From: Streptomyces griseochromogenes
GTDB taxonomy: Bacteria; Actinomycetota; Actinomycetes; Streptomycetales; Streptomycetaceae
Direction: 5' to 3'
DNA: 64,000 nucleotides
NCBI RefSeq assembly: GCF_001542625.1
Contig: NZ_CP016279.1
Span: 10,292,001-10,356,000 of the forward strand
Shown here in pieces: positions 1 to 6,506 of the stretch. Each line of letters begins with the position of its first letter. Within the stretch, counting starts at the first letter, position 1. The notes beneath the pieces were generated by a model. That model searched no databases and had not been told where the DNA came from. It saw only the letters and a program-made list of their open reading frames with translations. The position numbers and the translations under genes were made by a program.

Positions 1-61
1 CGGGGCCTGCGACCCGCAGGTCCGGTACGCGTTCCCCAACTGTACCGCGCTCAATCACACT

Positions 62-100
62 GAATGGCCCCCTCCGTTTCTCTCACGGGGGAGGCCATTC
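62..100. terminator. Probable intrinsic terminator hairpin
   Basis: An 8-bp perfect outer stem (GAATGGCC / GGCCATTC) continues through a mostly paired C-rich/G-rich inner stem to a short pyrimidine-rich loop. It lies just downstream of the sulfur-carrier gene and of whatever gene lies left of the window. There is no clear U-tract, as is common for Streptomyces terminators. I see no gene in bases 1-60. Confidence 0.6.
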
Positions 101-109
101 GATGAACAA

Positions 110-129
110 TCGGTAACCGCGGTTACCGA
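110..129. repeat. Perfect 20-bp palindrome downstream of the sulfur-carrier gene
   Basis: TCGGTAACCG followed directly by CGGTTACCGA makes a perfect palindrome without a spacer, 9 bp downstream of the sulfur-carrier stop codon. It could be part of that gene's terminator or a protein-binding site; the sequence alone does not decide. Confidence 0.5.
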
Positions 130-138
130 AGGTAATGA

Positions 139-414
139 TCAGCCGCCGGCGACGGCCGGAATGATGGAGACACCGGCACCGTCCGGGGTCGCCGTTTCAA
201 GACCCTGCTCGAAGCGGACGTCGTCGTCGTTGACGTAGACATTGACGAATCGGCGCAGCTTGCCCTGGTCGTCCAGCACCCGGGCGGCGATCCCGGTGTG
301 GTTCTTCTCCAGGTCCTCGATGACCTCGGCGAGGGTCGCCCCCTGGGCGGCGACCTCGGCCTGGCCGCCCGTGTAGGTGCGCAGGATGGTGGGGATGCGA
401 ACGGTGACGCTCAT
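139..414 (-). CDS. MoaD/ThiS-family ubiquitin-like sulfur carrier protein
   Basis: This 91-residue protein has the beta-grasp pattern of MoaD/ThiS/CysO proteins and ends in the diagnostic Gly-Gly (IIPAVAGG), the tail that is adenylated and converted to a thiocarboxylate. Proteins of this type donate sulfide to cysteine, molybdopterin, thiamine or secondary metabolites; in actinobacteria the stand-alone form is often the CysO-like carrier for an O-phosphoserine-dependent cysteine synthase. It lies downstream of threonine synthase on the same strand with a gap of about 120 bp, an arrangement I recall from other Streptomyces. The family is clear; the exact acceptor pathway is inferred. No cognate activating enzyme or Mec-type protease is nearby. 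Confidence 0.85.
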   Translation of the reverse strand: MSVTVRIPTILRTYTGGQAEVAAQGATLAEVIEDLEKNHTGIAARVLDDQGKLRRFVNVYVNDDDVRFEQGLETATPDGAGVSIIPAVAGG

Positions 415-445
415 GACGTGTGACCTCCGGTCGGGTGTACGGCCT

Positions 446-507
446 CAGGGGCGCGGGGCTGTGTTCGATGTGCGGCTTCCGCCGCGTGGGCGCGACCAGC
501 CCCCACC
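446..507 (-). repeat. Dispersed Streptomyces intergenic repeat, copy A
   Basis: In reverse complement this stretch reads as a 'GGTCGCGCCCACGCGGCGGA...CCGCACATCGA..ACAGCC..GCGCCCCT' module. The same module occurs at 25676-25740 on the plus strand with few differences. Related modules are common between Streptomyces genes. It fills most of the gap between thrC and the sulfur-carrier gene. Its function is unknown to me; it may be a transcribed hairpin or a non-autonomous mobile repeat. Confidence 0.6.
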
Positions 508-537
508 GGCCCGCGGACGAAACGAGTGGGGCGGACC

Positions 538-1821
538 CTAGACGAGCCCGGCCTCGCGGAACGACTCCAGGCTGGGACGAATGGTGGCGGTCAGCCCTGT
601 GCCGGCCACCGCGTCCAGCGTCTTCAGACCGTCTCCCGTGTTCAGCACGACAGTCGTCAGCGTCGGGTCCAGCACACCGTTCTCGATCAGCTTGCGCGTC
701 ACGCCCACGGTCACCCCGCCGGCGGTCTCCGCGAAGATGCCCTCGGTCCGGGCCAGCAGCTTGATCGCGTCCACGACCTGCTCGTCGGTCACGTCCTCCA
801 CCGCACCACCGGTACGACGGGCGATGTCGAGGACGTACGGGCCGTCGGCCGGGTTGCCGATGGCGAGGGACTTGGCGATCGTGTTCGGCTTCTGCGGGCG
901 GACCACGTCGTGGCCCTCCTTGAAGGCGACCGACACCGGCGAGCAGCCCTCGGCCTGCGCGCCGAAGATCTTGTAGGGCCTGTCCTCGACCAGCCCGAGC
1001 TTGATCAGCTCCTGCAGACCCTTGTCGATCTTCGTGAGCTGGGAGCCGGAGGCGATCGGGACCACGATCTGGTCCGGGAGCCGCCAGCCGAGCTGCTCGC
1101 AGATCTCGTACGCCAGGGTCTTCGACCCCTCCGCGTAGTACGGCCGCAGGTTGACGTTGACGAAGCCCCAGCCCTCGCCGGCCGGGTCGCCGATCAGCTC
1201 GGAGCAGAAGCGGTTCACATCGTCGTAGTTGCCCTCGATGCCGACCAGCTCGCCGCCGTAGACCGCGGCCATGACGACCTTGCCCTGCTCCAGGTCGTGC
1301 GGGATGAACACGCAGGAGCGGAAGCCGGCCCGGGCGGCCGCGGCGCCGACGGCGCCGGCCAGGTTGCCGGTGGAGGAGCAGGACAGGGTCGTGAAGCCGA
1401 AGGCTCGCGCCGCCTCCAGCGCCTGGGCGACCACCCGGTCCTTGAAGGAGTGCGTCGGGTTGCCGGAGTCGTCCTTCACGTACAGCCCGCCGGTCACCCC
1501 CAGCTCACGCGCGAGGTTGTCGGCCTTGACGAGCTTGGTCCAGCCCGGGTTGATGTTCGGCTTGTCGGCCACGTCGGCGGGGACGGGCAGTAGCGGCGCG
1601 TACCGCCAGATGTTCGCGGGGCCCGCCTCGATGCGCGCCCGCAGCTCCTCGGTGCCGTAGGCGGAGAAGTCGTAGGCGATCTCCAGCGGACCGAAACACT
1701 CCTCGCAGGCGAACACCGGCCCGAGCGGAACCCGGTGACCGCACTCGCGGCAGCTCAGGGCAGCGGCGGGGCCGAGGTCTACGGTGGGATTGCTGGTGCT
1801 TGCAACTGTCTGCACAGCCAT
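538..1821 (-). CDS. thrC: Threonine synthase
   Basis: This PLP enzyme converts O-phosphohomoserine to threonine. The 427-residue protein has an N-terminal zinc-ribbon-like segment (CRECGH near residue 24 and CEEC about 18 residues later), the PLP-lysine motif DDSGNPTHSFKDR in the first third, and a glycine-rich STGNLAGAVGAAAARAG phosphate-binding loop, all typical of the actinobacterial class. I place the start at the ATG at 1821 (MAVQTVAST), not at the longer in-frame start at 1854. The region beyond 1840 folds as a SAM riboswitch, and a GGAGAAAGGG ribosome-binding stretch lies between the two. Expression is therefore predicted to respond to S-adenosylmethionine, which makes sense because phosphohomoserine sits at the threonine/methionine branch. 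It appears to be a core gene, not part of the island downstream. Confidence 0.95.
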   Translation of the reverse strand: MAVQTVASTSNPTVDLGPAAALSCRECGHRVPLGPVFACEECFGPLEIAYDFSAYGTEELRARIEAGPANIWRYAPLLPVPADVADKPNINPGWTKLVKADNLARELGVTGGLYVKDDSGNPTHSFKDRVVAQALEAARAFGFTTLSCSSTGNLAGAVGAAAARAGFRSCVFIPHDLEQGKVVMAAVYGGELVGIEGNYDDVNRFCSELIGDPAGEGWGFVNVNLRPYYAEGSKTLAYEICEQLGWRLPDQIVVPIASGSQLTKIDKGLQELIKLGLVEDRPYKIFGAQAEGCSPVSVAFKEGHDVVRPQKPNTIAKSLAIGNPADGPYVLDIARRTGGAVEDVTDEQVVDAIKLLARTEGIFAETAGGVTVGVTRKLIENGVLDPTLTTVVLNTGDGLKTLDAVAGTGLTATIRPSLESFREAGLV

Positions 1822-1840
1822 GGAGGCGAGGCCCTTTCTC

Positions 1841-1978
1841 CTCATCTTCCTCACGACGCATCTCGCCGTGAGACGGATTTGGCACCTTCCCTAGCCGGGA
1901 GCCTCGCTGGAGAACGAGAACCGACTGGAGGGTTGCCGGGGCTTCATCGGGCCGTGTCCCTCTGCCCCTCTGGATGAG
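1841..1978 (-). promoter_or_regulatory. SAM-I (S-box) riboswitch in the thrC leader
   Basis: Read on the minus strand, the leader contains the ordered S-box hallmarks. These are P1 CTCATC, the AGAGGGGCAGAGGGA element, GGCCCGATGAAGCCCCGGCAACC (positions about 1932-1954, P2/kink-turn and pseudoknot), GGTGCCAAATCC (J3/4), and a closing GATGAG pairing with the first CTCATC. The P1 3' arm lies only a few bases before the GGAGAAAGGG Shine-Dalgarno region of thrC. I see no obvious U-tract terminator, so translational control looks more likely than attenuation. The class assignment is from motif recognition; binding of SAM is inferred. Confidence 0.88.
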
Positions 1979-2111
1979 CTGTATGTGGTTGTAAACCCGC
2001 GGTTGACCCTCGACATGCGATGGTCATCGGCGTTGTTCAAGACTGTAACCGAAGGCCAGGACAGTTGAGATAGTCGTCCGAACCGCGAGACAACGTGAGG
2101 AGCCGCTGACT

Positions 2112-3083
2112 GTGCTGGAAGAAGTCGAGCGCTGGCTGGCCACCCGCTCCTGGTCCGTGACCGATCGCCCGCTCCGTCAGATCCTGGCGGCCAAGCAGCG
2201 CACGGGTCAGTCGGTCTCCGTCGTGCTGCCCGCGCTCAACGAGGAGGAGACGGTCGGCGACATCGTCGCGGTCATCCGCCACGACCTCATGGAGCAGTCC
2301 CCGCTGGTCGACGAGATCGTCGTCGTCGACTCCGGGTCCACCGACCGCACCTCCGAGGTCGCGGCCGCCGCGGGCGCCCGGGTCGTCCACCGCGACGACA
2401 TCCTCCCCCGCATCCCGGCCGTCCCCGGCAAGGGCGAGGTGCTGTGGCGCTCCCTGCTGGTGACCAGCGGGGACATCGTCTGTTTCATCGACGCCGACCT
2501 GAAGGAGTTCTCCTCCGACTTCGTCTCCGGGGTCGTCGGCCCGCTGCTCACCGACCCGGACGTCGACCTCGTCAAGGCCATGTACGACCGCCCGCTCGGC
2601 GCCGAGCCGGATGCGCTCGCCCCCGGCAGGACGGCGGGGCAGGGCGGCCGGGTGACGGAACTGATGGCCCGCCCGCTGCTGAACATGCACTGGCCGCAGC
2701 TGGCCGGTTTCGTGCAGCCGCTCGGCGGCGAGTACGCGGCCCGCCGCTCCCTGTTGGAGCAGCTGCCGTTCCCGGTGGGCTACGGCGTGGAGCTGGGCAT
2801 GCTCGTGGACGCGCTGCACCTGGTGGGCCTGGACGCCCTCGCCCAGGTGGACGTCGGCGTGCGCAAGCACCGTCACCAGGACGGGCAGGCCCTGGGCCGG
2901 ATGGCCGCGGCGATCTACCGCACGGCCCAGCTGCGGCTGGCCCGCGGCCACCTCGTCCGGCCCTCGCTCACCCAGTTCGAGCGGGGCGAGGACGGATTCG
3001 AGCCGCGCACCTACTCGGTGGACACCGAGGAGCGGCCGCCGATGGCGGAGATCGCGGAGTACGCGGCACGCCGGGTGGCCTGA
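2112..3083 (+). CDS. gpgS: Glucosyl-3-phosphoglycerate synthase
   Basis: This GT-A fold glycosyltransferase (GT81 type) transfers glucose from a nucleoside diphosphate-glucose to 3-phosphoglycerate, the first step to glucosylglycerate and, in mycobacteria, methylglucose lipopolysaccharide. The 323-residue protein shows the family opening VSVVLPALNEEETVGDIV, the donor-binding segment VVDSGSTDRT, and the metal-binding DxD equivalent in CFIDADLKEF. The start is a GTG preceded by GAGGAG at a normal distance. It is divergent from thrC and its riboswitch, and is followed by otsA, so three compatible-solute/trehalose genes sit together. From memory the same neighbours occur in S. coelicolor. Confidence 0.9.
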   Translation: MLEEVERWLATRSWSVTDRPLRQILAAKQRTGQSVSVVLPALNEEETVGDIVAVIRHDLMEQSPLVDEIVVVDSGSTDRTSEVAAAAGARVVHRDDILPRIPAVPGKGEVLWRSLLVTSGDIVCFIDADLKEFSSDFVSGVVGPLLTDPDVDLVKAMYDRPLGAEPDALAPGRTAGQGGRVTELMARPLLNMHWPQLAGFVQPLGGEYAARRSLLEQLPFPVGYGVELGMLVDALHLVGLDALAQVDVGVRKHRHQDGQALGRMAAAIYRTAQLRLARGHLVRPSLTQFERGEDGFEPRTYSVDTEERPPMAEIAEYAARRVA

Positions 3084-3098
3084 GGGGCGCGCGAGAAC

Positions 3099-3112
3099 GG
3101 CTGTATACAGCC
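3099..3112. promoter_or_regulatory. 14-bp palindrome between gpgS and otsA
   Basis: GGCTGTATACAGCC is a perfect palindrome in the short gap before otsA, about 57 bp upstream of its start. It is a candidate operator; no regulator gene is adjacent, so this is only a positional inference. Confidence 0.35.
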
Positions 3113-3169
3113 CCCTTCTGGGGCAGACCGCACGTTTGAGCGTTTCGGGGCCGGGCTAGGTTGAGGACC

Positions 3170-4588
3170 ATGGCTTCCGCGCACACTGCTGATGTGCTGG
3201 TCGCGTCCAACCGCGGCCCGGTTTCGTACGAGGTGCACGAGGACGGCTCGCTGCGCGCCAAGCGGGGCGGCGGCGGGCTGGTCTCGGGGCTGTCGGCCAT
3301 CGGGCCGGACCACAACGCCGTGTGGGTGTGCGCCACGCTGGGCGACGGCGACCGGGAGGCGGTACGGCGCGCGGGCGGCGGGCTGCTGCCGGCCGAGGAG
3401 ACCGGCGGGCAGCGGGTGCGCATGCTCGACATCGACGCGGCGGTGTTCACCGACGCGTACAACGGCATCGCCAACTCGGTGCTCTGGTTCGTCCACCACA
3501 TGCTGTACCAGACCCCGCTGGAGCCGATCTTCGACGCGGGCTTCCGGCGGCAGTGGGCGGCGTACGAGGCGTACAACCAGGCCTTCGCCGAGGCGCTGGC
3601 CGAGGAGGCCGCGGACGGCGCGGCGGTGCTGATCCAGGACTACCACCTGGCGCTCGCCCCCCGGATGCTCCGCCGGCTCCGCCCCGACCTGCGCATCGGC
3701 CACTTCTCGCACACCCCGTGGGCACCGCCGGACTACTTCCGCCTGCTGCCCGACGACATCGCGGCGGAGCTGCTGAGCGGCATCCTGGGCGCGGACCGGG
3801 CCGCGTTCCTGACCCGGCGGTGGGCGGACGCGTTCACCGACTGCTGTCACGCGGTACTGGGACCCGGCATCCCGTCCGGGACCCGGATCGGGGTGCACGG
3901 GCTCGGGGCGGACGCGGACTTCCTGCGGGAGCGGGCGCACCGGACGGACGTGAACGAGCGGATGGCCGCGCTGCGGGCGGAGATCGGCGAAGGGCGCCGG
4001 ACGATCGTCCGGGTGGACCGCACCGAGCTGTCCAAGAACATCGTGCGCGGCCTGCTGGCGTACGAACAGCTGCTGGAGGACCGCCCCGAGTGGCGCGAGC
4101 GGGTCGTCCATCTCGCCTTCGCCTACCCGTCCCGGCAGGATCTCGCCGTCTACCGCGACTACACGGCGGAGGTACGACGGGTGGCCGGGGAGATCAACTC
4201 GCGCTACGGAACGCCGGGTTGGACACCGGTCCTGCTGCACGTCAAGGACGACTTCGCGCGCTCCCTGGCCGCGTACCGGCTCGCGGACGTGGCGCTCGTC
4301 AACCCGATCCGGGACGGCATGAACCTGGTCGCCAAGGAGGTGCCGGTCGTCTCGGACGAGGGCTGCGCGCTGGTGCTGTCGCGGGAGGCCGGGGCGTACG
4401 AGGAGCTGGGTGAGGACGCGGTCGTGGTGAATCCGTACGACATCGGGGGGACGGCGGAGGCGTTGCACGCGGCGCTGAGCATGGCGGCCGGGGAGCGGGC
4501 GGAGCGCTCCAAGAGGCTGGCCGCCGCCGCTACCGCGCTGCCGCCCGCCCAGTGGTTCCTGGATCAGCTGGGTGCGCTGGAGCGGTGA
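3170..4588 (+). CDS. otsA: Trehalose-6-phosphate synthase (GT20)
   Basis: This cytoplasmic GT-B enzyme joins glucose from UDP- or GDP-glucose to glucose-6-phosphate. The 472-residue protein opens with the family signature VASNRGPVSYE followed by the GGGGLVSGL acceptor/donor loop, and contains QDYHLALAPRML and HFSHTPWAPPDYFRLLP, both classic GT20 motifs. The C-terminal half carries the nucleotide-sugar site (RTELSKNI and NPIRDGMNLVAKE). I choose the ATG at 3170 because the in-frame TTG 9 bp earlier overlaps the GAGG ribosome-binding site. It converges on otsB with only 2 bp between the stop codons. Together they form the OtsAB trehalose route. Confidence 0.9.
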   Translation: MASAHTADVLVASNRGPVSYEVHEDGSLRAKRGGGGLVSGLSAIGPDHNAVWVCATLGDGDREAVRRAGGGLLPAEETGGQRVRMLDIDAAVFTDAYNGIANSVLWFVHHMLYQTPLEPIFDAGFRRQWAAYEAYNQAFAEALAEEAADGAAVLIQDYHLALAPRMLRRLRPDLRIGHFSHTPWAPPDYFRLLPDDIAAELLSGILGADRAAFLTRRWADAFTDCCHAVLGPGIPSGTRIGVHGLGADADFLRERAHRTDVNERMAALRAEIGEGRRTIVRVDRTELSKNIVRGLLAYEQLLEDRPEWRERVVHLAFAYPSRQDLAVYRDYTAEVRRVAGEINSRYGTPGWTPVLLHVKDDFARSLAAYRLADVALVNPIRDGMNLVAKEVPVVSDEGCALVLSREAGAYEELGEDAVVVNPYDIGGTAEALHAALSMAAGERAERSKRLAAAATALPPAQWFLDQLGALER

Positions 4589-4590
4589 CG

Positions 4591-5424
4591 TCAGCGCATG
4601 TGTGCCGCCAGGGTCCGGAGCAGGGACACGACTCCCTCGGGGCCGTCGGTCACCACGTCCGCCCGCTCGGCCAGTTCCGTCACCTCCGTGCTTCCGCTGC
4701 AGACGAGGAGGCCCGGTAGTCCGTCCGAGCGGAGTTTGTCGACTGCCGCGTAGGCGGGGAGGTCGCCCAGGTCGTCACCGGCGTAGAGGACCGACTCGGC
4801 GCCGGAGTCGCGGACGTACTCGGTGAGCGCCACGCCCTTGTCCATGCCGGGCGGGCGGAGTTCGAGGACCAGCCGGCCGGGCTCGACGATCAGGCCGTGC
4901 CGGGTGGCGAGCTCGGCCAGGGGTGCGCGCAGGGCCTCGAAGGCGGCCTGGGGGTCGTCCGCGCGGCGGGTGTGGACGGCGACGGCGCGGCCCTTCTCCT
5001 CGACCCACGTGCCGCGCCAGGCGCCGACGCGGTCCAGGAGTCCGGGCAGTTCGGCGCGGACCGCGGCCACGCCGGGGTGGGGCGGGGGCGCGGTGACCGT
5101 GCCGGTCGCGGCGTCCCAGCGTTCGGCGCCGTAGTGGCCGAGGACGACCAGGTGCTCCAGGCCCGGGACGCCCGCGAAGCCGCCGTACCGCACCGCGACC
5201 CCGGCGGGCCTGCCGGTGATCACGGCGACGGAGGCCACCTTGGGGGCGAGGGCGGCGAGCGCGGGAACGGTGTCGGGGTGGGCGCGGGCCTGCTCGGGGT
5301 CGGCGACGATCGGGGCCAGCGTGCCGTCGAAGTCGAGGCCGATCACCGCGGTGTGCGGCTTCGCGAGCAACGCCTGGAGTCCGTCCCGCCCTGCCTGGGT
5401 CGCCGGGGTCGGCAGAAGGTCCAT
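4591..5424 (-). CDS. otsB: Trehalose-6-phosphate phosphatase
   Basis: This HAD-superfamily phosphatase dephosphorylates trehalose-6-phosphate. The 277-residue protein contains HAD motif I as GLDFDGTLAPIV near residue 28, motif II around VITGRPAG, a lysine in the PGMDKGVAL segment, and motif IV in YAGDDLGDLPAY. The start ATG at 5424 is followed by a normal length for the family. It is convergent with otsA. The gap upstream (5425-5634) contains the left junction of the accessory island; I see only an AT-richer stretch there and no further gene. Confidence 0.88.
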   Translation of the reverse strand: MDLLPTPATQAGRDGLQALLAKPHTAVIGLDFDGTLAPIVADPEQARAHPDTVPALAALAPKVASVAVITGRPAGVAVRYGGFAGVPGLEHLVVLGHYGAERWDAATGTVTAPPPHPGVAAVRAELPGLLDRVGAWRGTWVEEKGRAVAVHTRRADDPQAAFEALRAPLAELATRHGLIVEPGRLVLELRPPGMDKGVALTEYVRDSGAESVLYAGDDLGDLPAYAAVDKLRSDGLPGLLVCSGSTEVTELAERADVVTDGPEGVVSLLRTLAAHMR

Positions 5425-5634
5425 GCATCGACACTATCCAGCGCGGGCGGGACTCACGCCTCCCGCGTGTGGGCCGACGGCATCACCCACCAGCAATCTT
5501 TCATGATGCGGAAGCGAATGTCCGCATTATGGATGGCGGGTGCGGAGATAGGCGCCCTCTGCATAAGCTCCCCGACGACCACCGGCCGAAGTTTTCAGCA
5601 GGTCGGATCAGAGCGTATTCGGGGGAGTACAGTC

Positions 5635-6267
5635 ATGCCTGTTGACGCATGGATAACTTGTTTCGCCGCGTCGTGGATATTTTCCCTTTCACCCGGTTCA
5701 GGATCCGTTTTCTCCATGTCGAACGGCCTGAACTACGGATTCCGGCGCGGCTACATGGGGGCAGTCGGACTGGTACTCGGCCTGTGGGCAGTATTCCTCG
5801 CAGTCGTCGTCGGACTCGGGGTCATCATCCAGGCCTCGCCGATCGCGTTCAACGTCCTCAAGTGGGCCGGAGTGGCGTACCTGTTCTACCTCGGCCTGTC
5901 GCAGTTGCTGTCCAAGGCGTCGCCCATCACGCTGAACCAGGGGGACACGCCCCGTATCGGGACCTTCACGATCATAGGTAAAGGCATTTCGCTGAACCTG
6001 ATCAACCCCAAGGGCTACATCTTCATGCTGGCGGTCATCCCGCAGTTCATCGTCTCCGGATCACCGCTCGGGCCGCAGTATGTCGTGGTGGCGCTGACGA
6101 TGGCGTTCACGGACCTCGTGGTGATGGCCTTCTACACCGGGCTCGCCTCCCGGGTCGCGCTCCGCCTCAAGACGGAGAAGCAGGTCAAAATGCTGAACAA
6201 GGTGTTCGGCACGCTCTTCATGGTCGCGGCCGTCGTGCTCGCGACGTTCCAGCAGGCTCACCGCTAG
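5635..6267 (+). CDS. LysE/RhtB-family amino-acid exporter
   Basis: This 210-residue membrane protein exports an amino acid or homoserine-like metabolite. It has the N-terminal family motif in which SLSPGSGSVFSM replaces the usual xPGPxxxxV, followed by about five or six hydrophobic segments and the conserved NLINPKGYIFMLAVIPQFI loop. I choose the ATG at 5635, with GGGGGAG 8 bp upstream, over the much longer upstream-open frame that overlaps otsB antisense. It is the first gene of the island, separated by 239 bp from the biosynthetic operon and on the same strand. Because RhtB-type members export homoserine and threonine, an aspartate-family analogue is a reasonable substrate. That substrate is inferred from context. 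Confidence 0.85.
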   Translation: MPVDAWITCFAASWIFSLSPGSGSVFSMSNGLNYGFRRGYMGAVGLVLGLWAVFLAVVVGLGVIIQASPIAFNVLKWAGVAYLFYLGLSQLLSKASPITLNQGDTPRIGTFTIIGKGISLNLINPKGYIFMLAVIPQFIVSGSPLGPQYVVVALTMAFTDLVVMAFYTGLASRVALRLKTEKQVKMLNKVFGTLFMVAAVVLATFQQAHR

Positions 6268-6470
6268 CCGCGGCCGCCCGGCTCCGGGCCACCCGTATCT
6301 CGCTGCCGAGAGGGCCGTCGGGGCTGTCGGCAACCACCGGTTCCACCGGTGGGCCGTCGCCGGCCGACGCACGCGGCGCTTCCCGTCCCCGCGCACGCGA
6401 TGCAGCGTATTTCGAGCCTCCATGCCCGCGGGCATGCGGGCTGCCCGGGCCGGCCTGCCGAGAACACCAG

Positions 6471-6496
6471 ATTCTCACCTGACAGTTCGGTGAGAA
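6471..6496 (+). promoter_or_regulatory. Hairpin overlapping the ribosome-binding site of the NRPS gene
   Basis: ATTCTCACC and GGTGAGAA form an 8-bp perfect stem around a 9-nt loop. The 3' arm holds the GAGAAG ribosome-binding stretch that sits about 8 nt before the ATG at 6507. If the stem forms in the mRNA it would mask the ribosome-binding site of the first operon gene. At the DNA level it could equally be a dyad operator. The rest of 6268-6470 is GC-rich with no gene seen. Confidence 0.45.
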
Positions 6497-6506
6497 GAAT
6501 CTTGAG

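Noticed and set aside
1..61. End of a gene at the left edge
   Set aside because: No frame shows recognisable protein features in so short a stretch.
538..1821. Threonine synthase as a member of the homoserine-targeting island
   Set aside because: It is more than 3.8 kb away, separated by core genes and under a SAM riboswitch; the closeness to the island is probably chance.
4897..5634. Long open frame preceding the LysE gene on the plus strand
   Set aside because: It runs antisense through otsB, has no family features, and the exporter has its own ribosome-binding site and ATG at 5635.
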